Positions 1-5,899 of a DNA stretch of 6,037 bases are shown here, piece by piece. Both the position numbers and the translations under genes were made by a program. Location of the stretch: contig DBVN01000106.1 in assembly GCA_002308515.1 (NCBI GenBank), forward strand, positions 8,069-14,105. Direction: 5' to 3'. The stretch's first letter is position 1, and each line of letters starts with the position of its first letter. Below the pieces are notes generated by a model. It made no database searches, was not told where the DNA came from, and saw only the letters and a list, made by a program, of their open reading frames with translations. The stretch comes from Verrucomicrobia bacterium UBA1263. GTDB taxonomy: Bacteria > Verrucomicrobiota > Verrucomicrobiia > Limisphaerales > UBA1412.

Positions 1-1415
1 ATCTGCGCCGAGGCGATCAGATCGTCGTATTCCTTGTTCTTCCAGCCGGTTCGGTTATTCCCGCTGTTGGATATAAAGAGGTTCAGGAAAGTTGTCGCGT
101 CATTATAGTCTCCTATCCAGCTCGCACGGCAGATATCGTAATCCAGACCGCTGACCATGCTCAGAAAGACTTTCCACTCCGCCTGCTGCAGATCCACTTG
201 GATATGAAGGTTCTCCTTCCACATCTGCTGCAATTCCACACCCACTTTCTGGTGGGTCTTGGCCGCGCCGCCTGCCGCCGCGTTGAATAGATATGTGATC
301 ACAGGAAAGTCTTTTCCATTTGGATAGCCCGCCTGCGCCAGGAGCTGACGGGCACGTGCCGGATCATAAGGACATCCCTCCGGCGGCTCGTAATTCGCGC
401 AGCCATTCGGCGTGAAATGCACGACCGGAGTCCCTCCGTCTTTGCTTACACGCTCCACCAGCGCCTCGCGGTCGATCGCCATGGACAGTGCCTTGCGGAC
501 CAATGGATTATTGAGAGGAGGCTTGGTCACATTGATACGAGCGAAATAATTGCCCAGATAATCAAAAGTATGAACATCAGACCGCTTCAGCATGATCGGC
601 AGCAAGTCTGAGGGGATCAGCTCCTTATCCCAAAGCAGATCCACCTCGCCCTGATGATACAGGTTCAAAGCGGTCACGCTGGAACCGATGGGCAGCAGAT
701 CCACCAGTTCATTTCGGGTATTCTCCGCGTCCCAATACAAAGGATTCTTTCTCAAGCGAATCTTATCATTCAGCCTCCACTGCTCCAGACAGTAAGGCCC
801 GCTGACAGGCAAAGGTTCCATGCGAACCCACTGATCAGGACTGCTCTCGACCGCGAAAATAGGAACGACAGACAGCGTCACTGTAGAACAAAGATCCAGA
901 AAATAGGCCGTCACCTGACGCAGTGTCACTTGAAACGTATTGTCATCCAATGCTTTGATCCCCAGCTGGGAAGGATCGCTCAAACGCCCGGCATTAAAAT
1001 CCTCCGCGCCCACTACCGCGAAAAGCAGATTGGCATAATTGGCGGCGGTCTCCGGTTTGAGCAAGCGTATCCACGACGCGGCAAAATCGTGGGCTGTAAT
1101 AGGTTGTCCTGTACTCCAGCGGATACCGGGACGCAGGTGGAAAGTATATGTCTTTCCGTCCGGGGAAATTTCCCAGCTCTCAGCCAGACATGGAACAGGC
1201 AGTCCGGTTTTGGGATCCGGGGCTGTCAATCCGGAAAAAAGCGCTCCCACCGCGCGGATATCCGGCTGTCCCGTAATGATCGCCGGATCCAGCGACTCCG
1301 GCTCCGCGCCGTTGATGATGACGATCTCGGCGCGCTCCTGACCCGAACAACCGCAAAACAGCATGGAAACAAAGCATAAGATGCAGAGCCAGAACGGGAT
1401 CAACTTTTTCAGCAT
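1..1415 (-). CDS. Peptide ABC transporter substrate-binding lipoprotein, OppA/SBP_bac_5 family (C-terminus beyond window edge)
   Basis: I translated the minus strand from an ATG at 1413-1415. The frame stays open for 471 codons plus two bases to the left edge, so the C-terminus is missing; OppA relatives usually run to about 500-550 residues. Family marks seen are EPESLDP (38-44), LAESWEISPDGKTYTFHLR followed by a GIRWSTGQPITAHDFAASW block, then KALDDNTFQVTLR, VSGPYCLEQW, VRKALSMAIDRE and LLAQAGYPNGKDFP. These are the conserved stretches of oligopeptide-binding proteins, which capture peptides outside the inner membrane and deliver them to an OppBCDF-type permease. The N-terminus is a signal peptide: Lys-Lys, a hydrophobic run to about residue 20, then Phe-Cys-Gly-Cys23 as a non-canonical lipobox. 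Cys339 and Cys348 flank a short loop and could pair. No permease genes are visible; they may lie to the left. The start is preceded by only a weak GAGA motif. The exact ligand is unknown; a peptide is most likely. Confidence 0.9.
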   Translation of the reverse strand, partial: MLKKLIPFWLCILCFVSMLFCGCSGQERAEIVIINGAEPESLDPAIITGQPDIRAVGALFSGLTAPDPKTGLPVPCLAESWEISPDGKTYTFHLRPGIRWSTGQPITAHDFAASWIRLLKPETAANYANLLFAVVGAEDFNAGRLSDPSQLGIKALDDNTFQVTLRQVTAYFLDLCSTVTLSVVPIFAVESSPDQWVRMEPLPVSGPYCLEQWRLNDKIRLRKNPLYWDAENTRNELVDLLPIGSSVTALNLYHQGEVDLLWDKELIPSDLLPIMLKRSDVHTFDYLGNYFARINVTKPPLNNPLVRKALSMAIDREALVERVSKDGGTPVVHFTPNGCANYEPPEGCPYDPARARQLLAQAGYPNGKDFPVITYLFNAAAGGAAKTHQKVGVELQQMWKENLHIQVDLQQAEWKVFLSMVSGLDYDICRASWIGDYNDATTFLNLFISNSGNNRTGWKNKEYDDLIASAQ

Positions 1416-1430
1416 AGATATCTCAAGAGA

Positions 1431-1463
1431 ATAAAAACGCCGCGTCCCTTACGGGAAACGGCG
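1431..1463 (-). terminator. Intrinsic terminator of the pgk-tpiA-secG operon
   Basis: On the minus strand the outer arms CGCCG (1459-1463) and CGGCG (1438-1442) pair. After a 2x2 internal mismatch, TCCC (1453-1456) pairs with GGGA (1445-1448) around a GTAA loop. TTTTTAT follows directly (1431-1437). This is a standard Rho-independent layout. It lies about 120 bp past secG and 16 bp before the lipoprotein ATG, so it should separate the two transcripts. The plus-strand side has no T-tract, so it works in one direction only. Confidence 0.7.
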
Positions 1464-1465
1464 CA

Positions 1466-1471
1466 ATTATA
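1466..1471 (-). promoter_or_regulatory. Candidate -10 box for the peptide-binding lipoprotein gene
   Basis: The minus strand reads a perfect TATAAT two bases before the terminator hairpin. No good -35 box is present: at 15-18 bp spacing the best hexamer is GTGTTA, with three matches of six. Transcription would begin near 1458-1460, inside the first arm of the hairpin, giving a leader of about 45 nt. The lipoprotein gene needs its own promoter if the terminator is efficient, and this is the only good -10 in the gap. The call rests on one hexamer and on position. Confidence 0.4.
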
Positions 1472-1524
1472 TAACATTACATAGTTTAACACTTCTGCGC
1501 AGTTCTTCCGCCGTAACTCCAATG

Positions 1525-1584
1525 AAAAAAAAGTCACAGCCTGCGCAAGCGTTCCTGCCGCACCCACGGCAGAAAGGGTTTCTG
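1525..1584 (-). other. Structured segment after secG: two overlapping hairpins and a T8 run
   Basis: Directly after the secG stop the minus strand reads CAGAAA-CCC-TTTCTG (1570-1584), a perfect 6-bp hairpin. CTGCCG-TGGGTG-CGGCAG (1555-1572), a second perfect 6-bp hairpin, follows. They share the CTG at 1570-1572, so both cannot form fully together. About 22 bases later there is an uninterrupted T8 (1525-1532). The gap between the second stem and the T run is too long for a normal intrinsic terminator. It may be a weak terminator, an mRNA 3'-end stabiliser or a small RNA. I recognise no RNA family. Confidence 0.35.
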
Positions 1585-2028
1585 TTATTCAGCAGGCTTG
1601 GCCGGAGCAGCCGGAGCCTCCGCGGGCTGGGCGGCTTCCGCGGGAGCCGGAGCATTCGTCTCGACTGCCGGAGCGGCTTCTTTAGCAGCCGTCTCAGGGA
1701 CAGCTGCTTCTACAGCCGTGGCTTTTTCCGCTCCCTCGGTCATAACGGCAGCCATTTCCTTGGAAACGGCCTCTCTGTTTACACGAGCGTAATGAGAATC
1801 CGCTACAGCCAGTCCTAATGATAAACAAAAGAAAAACACCGCGCACCACTTGGTGATCTTGGTGATAGCATTTCCAGCGCCCGCGCCAAAGAGAGCATCG
1901 GTCGCGGCGCCGCCAAAAGCCACGCCCAGACCCGCTTCCTTCTTGGGCAACTGGATCAGCACCAAGAGGATCAACAGCGCGCAATCAACAAACAGGATGA
2001 ACCTGAATAAACCTATAATAAATTCCAT
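1585..2028 (-). CDS. secG: Preprotein translocase subunit SecG with a long Ala/Pro/Glu-rich tail
   Basis: The 147-residue product is the small integral-membrane subunit of the SecYEG channel, which helps SecA push preproteins across the inner membrane. It has two hydrophobic helices (about 4-25 and 58-76) around the family signature: the loop QLPKKEAGLGVAFGGAA (26-42) and LFGAGAGNAITKIT (46-59), matching the usual GxGLGxAFGG...LFGxxGxxNxLTK pattern. SecG is commonly about 75-120 residues. The excess here is a tail from about residue 83, built almost only of Ala, Glu, Pro, Thr and Val and probably disordered. The gene starts 5 bp after the tpiA stop and has no clear Shine-Dalgarno sequence, so translation may be coupled to tpiA. 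Following tpiA is a widespread position for secG and supports the call. It is the last gene of the operon before the terminator at 1431-1463. Confidence 0.93.
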   Translation of the reverse strand: MEFIIGLFRFILFVDCALLILLVLIQLPKKEAGLGVAFGGAATDALFGAGAGNAITKITKWCAVFFFCLSLGLAVADSHYARVNREAVSKEMAAVMTEGAEKATAVEAAVPETAAKEAAPAVETNAPAPAEAAQPAEAPAAPAKPAE

Positions 2029-2033
2029 AATAA

Positions 2034-2798
2034 TTAGATACTGTTCTTGACGATGTCAGAGAAGCTGCGTACTTCCAGAGCAGCGCCGCCGACCAGACCG
2101 CCGTCCACATCAGGCTGGCTCATCAGCTCACGGGCATTTGCCGGCTTCACACTGCCGCCGTACAGGATACGAACTTTCTTGGCGACCGCTTCACCGAACA
2201 TCTTCGCAAGAGTCTTGCGGATGAACTGGTGGATCTCCTGAGCCTGAGCGGAGGTCGCCGTCTTACCGGTACCAATGGCCCAAACCGGTTCATAAGCGAT
2301 AACGGTCTCTTCCATCTGATCAGCGGATAAACCGGCCAGACTGCCTTCGACCTGCTTGCCAATGACCGCTTCGGCCTGACCGGCTTCGCGCTGGGCAAGC
2401 GTCTCTCCCACACAGATGATCGGCTTCAGAGCCGCCGCGTGCGCCGCGAGGGCTTTCTTCGCGATCAGAGCGTCATCTTCCTTGTAGTACTGACGGCGCT
2501 CGGAGTGGCCTAAGATCACATAGCGAACGGAAAACTCCTTGAGCATACCGGCATTGATCTCACCGGTGTACGCGCCATAGTTGTTTTCGTTCATTGTCTG
2601 GGCACCCAGACGGATCTGTGTATCAAGGATCTTCTGAGAAACCGCGTACAGAGCCGTGAAAGGAGGGCAAACCAGGATGTCCACTTCCTTCACGTTGGAG
2701 AGTTCACGAACCAGACCCTCGACCAGGCTCACCGCCTCGGCCACGGTCTTGTTCATCTTCCAGTTACCGGCAATCAACAATTTACGTTCTTTATCCAT
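2034..2798 (-). CDS. tpiA: Triosephosphate isomerase
   Basis: The cytoplasmic enzyme interconverts dihydroxyacetone phosphate and glyceraldehyde 3-phosphate in glycolysis and gluconeogenesis. The 254-residue length is normal for the TIM-barrel family. All catalytic marks are present: Asn12 and Lys14 in AGNWKMN, the electrophile His98 in LGHSERR, the base Glu170 in AYEPVWAIGTGKTA (loop 6 follows), YGGSV (213-217) of loop 7, and GLVGGAAL (234-241) for phosphate binding. The ATG start gives the expected short N-terminus before strand 1; AAGAGA about 7 bases upstream is a modest ribosome-binding site. It lies 36 bp after pgk and 5 bp before secG on the same strand, so it is co-transcribed with an enzyme acting nearby in the same pathway. 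Nothing looks damaged. Confidence 0.98.
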   Translation of the reverse strand: MDKERKLLIAGNWKMNKTVAEAVSLVEGLVRELSNVKEVDILVCPPFTALYAVSQKILDTQIRLGAQTMNENNYGAYTGEINAGMLKEFSVRYVILGHSERRQYYKEDDALIAKKALAAHAAALKPIICVGETLAQREAGQAEAVIGKQVEGSLAGLSADQMEETVIAYEPVWAIGTGKTATSAQAQEIHQFIRKTLAKMFGEAVAKKVRILYGGSVKPANARELMSQPDVDGGLVGGAALEVRSFSDIVKNSI

Positions 2799-2834
2799 TT
2801 ATAATCTCTTAATTCTACTTGTTAAAATCTTTAA

Positions 2835-4118
2835 TTATTTGTTACCACAGCATCCGCAGCACTTTTTATCTGTCAGAGCCGCGACACCCGGCAGGACCTT
2901 GCCTTCCAGGAATTCCAGGCTGGCGCCGCCGCCGGTACTCATAAAGGTCACTTGAGAACCTAAACCGGACTTATTGATGGCCTTCACACTGTCGCCGCCG
3001 CCGATGATGCTCTTGGCACCGTTCTTCTGAGTGACTTCCGCCACAGCCTTGGCAACACCAAAGGTACCTTCGGCAAAGCGCTTATCCTCAAACAGCCCCA
3101 TAGGACCGTTCCAGAGGATCGTCTTGGCCTTGGCCACTTCCTCGGAGAACAGTTTGATAGTGGCGGGACCTACGTCCAAACCGGCTACATCATCACCGCA
3201 GTCCATGCTGGAATTGACTGTAGGATTCTGCCATTCAATGATATTCTTGCCTTTCTTGTCCAGCTTGTCGGTCTTGATCGGTGTGGCAACCACGTCATCG
3301 ATCGGCAGAAGGAATTTCACGCCCTTGTCGGCCGCTTTCTTCAAAGCCTGTTTGGCGATATCCACCTTATCCGGTTCCACTAAGGACTTGCCCGTCTTGT
3401 AACCTTGAGCCAGGCGGAATGTATAAGCCATCGCGCCGCCAATCAGCAAGGTGTCCGCTTTCTCCAGCAGACGGTCGATCACCGTGATCTTGTCAGAGAC
3501 TTTCGCTCCGCCCAGGATCACCACGAACGGACGAGCCGCGTTATCCAGCTCATCACCCAGGAACTTCAATTCGCGTTCCATCAGCGTACCGGCCGCGCAT
3601 TGACCGCCGCGGGCGGAAACGATCTTGGCCACACCTTCCGTGGAAGCATGGGCACGATGCGCCGCGCCGAAAGCGTCATTCACATACAGTTCAGCAACTT
3701 TCGCGAGTTTCTCGGCAAAAGCGGGATCGTTCTTCTCTTCTTCCGCGTAGTAACGGACGTTTTCCAGAAGGATCACATCGCCCGGCTGCATAGCGGCAAC
3801 AGCCTTTTCGACCTTCTCACCAATGCAGTCATCCACAAAGGTCACCGGCTTCTTGATCAGCTCGGACAGGCGGACGGCCACCGGAGCCAAAGACATAGAG
3901 GGTTCACGTTTGCCCTTGGGACGCCCCAGGTGCGCGGCGAGAATGATCTTCGCGCCGTCTTTTATCAACAGATCGAGCGTCGGAAGAGTCGCGCGAATAC
4001 GGGTATCATCGGTGATGACCATTGTCCCGTTCTTTTCTTCCAGAGGAACATTATAATCCACACGCACAAACACTTGTTTGCCGTGAGCCTTCAAATCTTT
4101 CAGCGTAAGTTTTGCCAT
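2835..4118 (-). CDS. pgk: Phosphoglycerate kinase with a Cys-rich C-terminal tail
   Basis: The cytoplasmic enzyme transfers phosphate from 1,3-bisphosphoglycerate to ADP, the first ATP-yielding step of glycolysis. The 427 residues are slightly longer than the usual 385-415. N-domain substrate-site motifs are VRVDYNVP (18-25; Tyr where Phe is usual), DDTRIRATLPTL (37-48), HLGRPKG (63-69) and LLENVRYYAEE. C-domain nucleotide motifs are LGGAKVSDK, ILWNGPMGLFE, GGGDS (373-377) and STGGGAS (394-400). After the normal last helix, LPGVAAL, the protein continues TDKKCCGCCGNK, with Cys at 420, 421, 423 and 424. That tail is not part of the catalytic fold I know. The start is the natural one (MAKLTLKDL), but no Shine-Dalgarno sequence precedes it. 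It is the first gene of the operon; the often-linked gap gene is absent. Confidence 0.98.
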   Translation of the reverse strand: MAKLTLKDLKAHGKQVFVRVDYNVPLEEKNGTMVITDDTRIRATLPTLDLLIKDGAKIILAAHLGRPKGKREPSMSLAPVAVRLSELIKKPVTFVDDCIGEKVEKAVAAMQPGDVILLENVRYYAEEEKNDPAFAEKLAKVAELYVNDAFGAAHRAHASTEGVAKIVSARGGQCAAGTLMERELKFLGDELDNAARPFVVILGGAKVSDKITVIDRLLEKADTLLIGGAMAYTFRLAQGYKTGKSLVEPDKVDIAKQALKKAADKGVKFLLPIDDVVATPIKTDKLDKKGKNIIEWQNPTVNSSMDCGDDVAGLDVGPATIKLFSEEVAKAKTILWNGPMGLFEDKRFAEGTFGVAKAVAEVTQKNGAKSIIGGGDSVKAINKSGLGSQVTFMSTGGGASLEFLEGKVLPGVAALTDKKCCGCCGNK

Positions 4119-4128
4119 AAATCAACTG

Positions 4129-4151
4129 TGCGGAGTCTTTTCTGACCCGCA
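4129..4151 (-). promoter_or_regulatory. Stem-loop in the pgk 5' leader
   Basis: On the minus strand TGCGG-GTC (4144-4151) pairs with GAC-T-CCGCA (4129-4137) around an AGAAAA loop, with one bulged T. It falls between the predicted transcription start (near 4154) and the pgk ATG, leaving 10 bases of single strand before the start codon. No T-tract follows, so it is not a terminator. It could stabilise the mRNA or affect ribosome access; its function is unknown. Confidence 0.4.
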
Positions 4152-4160
4152 GCCCGCCTC

Positions 4161-4190
4161 ATTTTACAATCAAACCCGATAAAAAGTCAA
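4161..4190 (-). promoter_or_regulatory. Sigma-70-type promoter of the pgk-tpiA-secG operon
   Basis: The minus strand carries TTGACT (4185-4190, five of six consensus bases) and TAAAAT (4161-4166, five of six) with an 18-bp spacer. Transcription would begin near 4154, giving a leader of about 36 nt. It is the best promoter-like pair upstream of pgk and is well placed for the whole operon. Confidence 0.6.
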
Positions 4191-4271
4191 AGACTCGTTT
4201 TCAAATCTTTGTGAAAATGAATGTTCTTGTTCCGGGATCGGCATTCGTTCGCCGCTTCCGGAAAAACCGGC

Positions 4272-4300
4272 TTGACCCCTCCCTGCTTCAAACCGATAAT
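4272..4300 (+). promoter_or_regulatory. Sigma-70-type promoter of the TPR gene-mtnA pair
   Basis: TTGACC (4272-4277) and GATAAT (4295-4300) each match five of six consensus bases and are separated by the optimal 17 bp. The expected start point, about 7 bases past the -10, is 4306-4308, directly before the ATG at 4309. A CCGG-AAAAA-CCGG inverted repeat (4258-4270) ends one base before the -35 box and could be a protein-binding site, though it is short. Confidence 0.65.
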
Positions 4301-4308
4301 CTTTCCGT

Positions 4309-4734
4309 ATGGGGTCAGAACATAAGGCCAAATCAGAACAAAACGCGCAAAACTCAGCAAAACTCCGCGATCTCGATATTGAAATCCGTTTTCTGGAAGG
4401 GATCCTGGAGGGCGATCCCCAGTATATCGAAGCGCTGGAAGCTATCGCCTCAGACTATACGGAAAGAGGACTTTACGCGAAAGGACTCGATGTTGATCTG
4501 CGTATCACCGCTCTGAAGCCCAAAGATCCTCTGGCTCATTATAATCTGGGCTGCAGCTATTCCCTGACGGGACAGGAGGAAAAATCCGCGGATACCTTGG
4601 AAACGGCCATTCTGCTGGGGTACAATGATTTTGATTACATGGACAATGACCCGGATCTGAATAACCTCAGAGCGCACCCCGCTTACCAGAAAATCGATTT
4701 TCTGAAAAAACTCCACAACAAAAAGCATCCATGA
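4309..4734 (+). CDS. Small TPR-repeat protein
   Basis: This 141-residue soluble protein has no signal peptide or membrane segment. Residues 1-18 are polar and probably disordered. A helix (19-35) leads into two TPR-like helix-turn-helix units: about 39-73 (YIEALEAIASDYTERGLYAKGLD, with a helix ending TALKPKDP) and about 74-107 (LAHYNLGCSYSLTGQEEKSADTLETAI). The C-terminus, DPDLNNLRAHPAYQKI (114-129), is an ending often seen after TPR units in bacterial proteins. TPRs bind other proteins; the partner is unknown. The start is well fixed: the next in-frame upstream codon of note is a TAA at 4297-4299, and no other usable start lies in the first third. No ribosome-binding site precedes it, and the promoter predicts a leaderless message. 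The stop overlaps the mtnA start (ATGA), so its expression is tied to mtnA, but a role in methionine salvage is only a guess. Confidence 0.88.
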   Translation: MGSEHKAKSEQNAQNSAKLRDLDIEIRFLEGILEGDPQYIEALEAIASDYTERGLYAKGLDVDLRITALKPKDPLAHYNLGCSYSLTGQEEKSADTLETAILLGYNDFDYMDNDPDLNNLRAHPAYQKIDFLKKLHNKKHP

Positions 4735-5843
4735 ACGTGACCCTTCGAGGCAGGAAACAGCATTTTCGCACGGTTTCCTTTGACGCTGAACACAATCGAG
4801 TCGTCCTGATAGACCAGAAGATACTCCCCCACACCTTTTCACTGGTAGAGACCGAGGATTTCAGACAAACCGCTCTGGCCATAAAAGATATGACCGTGAG
4901 AGGGGCCGGCGCTATTGGTGCCGCGGCCGCTTACGGCTTTGCGCAGGGATGCCGCGCCTTTCGGGGAAAATCTCTGGAACGCTTTGAGGCTCACGCGCAA
5001 AAGGTTTTCGACACACTGGCCGGAGCCCGTCCGACCGCCGTGGATCCCGTCAATGCCATGAAGCAGGTGCGGAACGTCATGAGTCAGGGCGAAACGGTGA
5101 GGGAAAAGCAAGACCTGGCTTTACTGGCCGCGAATCTCTTTGCCGAGGAAGATGTGGAACACTGTCAGGCCATTGGCAGACTGGGCGCGGAACTTATCCA
5201 TGACGGCATGACGATCCTGACCCACTGCAACGCCGGATGGCTTGCTTTTGTGGATGTCGGTACCGCGACCGCTCCGTTCTACGAAGCTCAGGCGCAAGGT
5301 AAAAAATTTCATGTTCTCTGCGATGAGACCCGCCCGCGCTCTCAGGGCGCGATCCTGACCGCCTGGGAACTGGCTCAGCAGGGCATTCCCCATCACATCA
5401 TCCCCGATAATGCCGCCGGTCACCTGATGCAGCGGGGCAAGATCCAGATGGTCATCACCGGCGCGGATCGAGTCCTGGCCAAAACCGGCGAGGCCGCCAA
5501 TAAGATCGGCACTTTTACCAAAGCCGTGCTGGCCAAGTACCACAAGATCCCCTTCTACATTGCCATTCCGCTGTCCACCATTGACTGGGAAATGAAGAGC
5601 GGCATAGATATCCCCATCGAGGAACGCGATGAAAACGAAGTCCTCTGCGCCTGGGGAAAACTCCAAAACAGCAAGAAGACTTCCGCCGGATCCGCCTGTG
5701 TCCGCGTGGCCAATCCGACCAGTCACGCGCTCAACCCCGGCTTTGATGTCACGCCTCCGGAGCTGATCACCGGTTTCATTACGCCCAAAGGCATCTTCAA
5801 ACCCAAGGAACTGGCGGCCAAATTGGCCCAAAATCGCCGTTAG
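4731..5843 (+). CDS. mtnA: S-methyl-5-thioribose-1-phosphate isomerase (MtnA, eIF2B-like family)
   Basis: The enzyme isomerises 5-methylthioribose 1-phosphate to methylthioribulose 1-phosphate, recycling methylthioadenosine in methionine salvage; relatives also act on 5-deoxyribose 1-phosphate. The 370 residues fit the family (about 340-370). Motifs in order are MTVRGAGAIGAAAAYG (54-69), ARPTAVD (99-105), THCNAGWLA with the catalytic Cys166, DETRPRSQGA (198-207), LTAWEL, IPDNAAGHLM (224-233), TGADRV with the catalytic Asp246, ANKIGT (256-261), AIPLSTIDW and IPIEER. The usual RGAP reads RGAG here, and CNAGWLA replaces the commoner CNTGxLA, which points to a subgroup. The ATG overlaps the upstream TGA in an ATGA, so translation is probably coupled to the TPR gene. 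No kinase or nucleosidase gene (mtnK, mtnN, mtnP) is in view, so the exact substrate cannot be settled from context. Confidence 0.95.
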   Translation: MNVTLRGRKQHFRTVSFDAEHNRVVLIDQKILPHTFSLVETEDFRQTALAIKDMTVRGAGAIGAAAAYGFAQGCRAFRGKSLERFEAHAQKVFDTLAGARPTAVDPVNAMKQVRNVMSQGETVREKQDLALLAANLFAEEDVEHCQAIGRLGAELIHDGMTILTHCNAGWLAFVDVGTATAPFYEAQAQGKKFHVLCDETRPRSQGAILTAWELAQQGIPHHIIPDNAAGHLMQRGKIQMVITGADRVLAKTGEAANKIGTFTKAVLAKYHKIPFYIAIPLSTIDWEMKSGIDIPIEERDENEVLCAWGKLQNSKKTSAGSACVRVANPTSHALNPGFDVTPPELITGFITPKGIFKPKELAAKLAQNRR

Positions 5844-5899
5844 GGTTTCAGTTTTATCAAAAATATTCAAAATCAATATGTTCCGTAGAGACGTAAAAC

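Noticed and set aside
654..1379. Open frame of 241 codons on the plus strand
   Set aside because: It is antisense to the peptide-binding protein gene, whose minus-strand frame shows many family motifs. The plus-strand translation is Arg/Gln/His-rich with no recognisable domain.
1464..1584. Known structured RNA (such as SRP RNA or 6S RNA) after secG
   Set aside because: The segment is too short and lacks the conserved SRP tetraloop region or a 6S-like bulge; only simple hairpins are seen.
1467..1655. Short minus-strand frame (62 codons) crossing the secG end
   Set aside because: It begins inside the secG tail in another frame, is Arg/Pro-rich from the repetitive codons and has no ribosome-binding site.
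1522..1818. Plus-strand frame beginning MKKKSQPAQ
   Set aside because: The Lys codons are only the complement of the T8 run, and the rest is antisense to the secG Ala/Pro tail, giving Ser/Arg/Gly-rich low-complexity sequence.
3405..4145. Open frame of 246 codons on the plus strand
   Set aside because: It lies antisense to pgk, which has every catalytic motif intact. The translation shows no family features and is a by-product of codon bias.
4211..4516. Open frame of 101 codons on the plus strand starting before the TPR gene
   Set aside because: It overlaps the TPR gene in another frame, contains the promoter elements within its coding sequence and has no domain-like content. The TPR frame has repeat structure and an ATGA junction with mtnA.
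5121..5876. Open frame of 251 codons on the minus strand
   Set aside because: It is antisense to mtnA. The mtnA frame has clear catalytic motifs, and this frame has none that I recognise.
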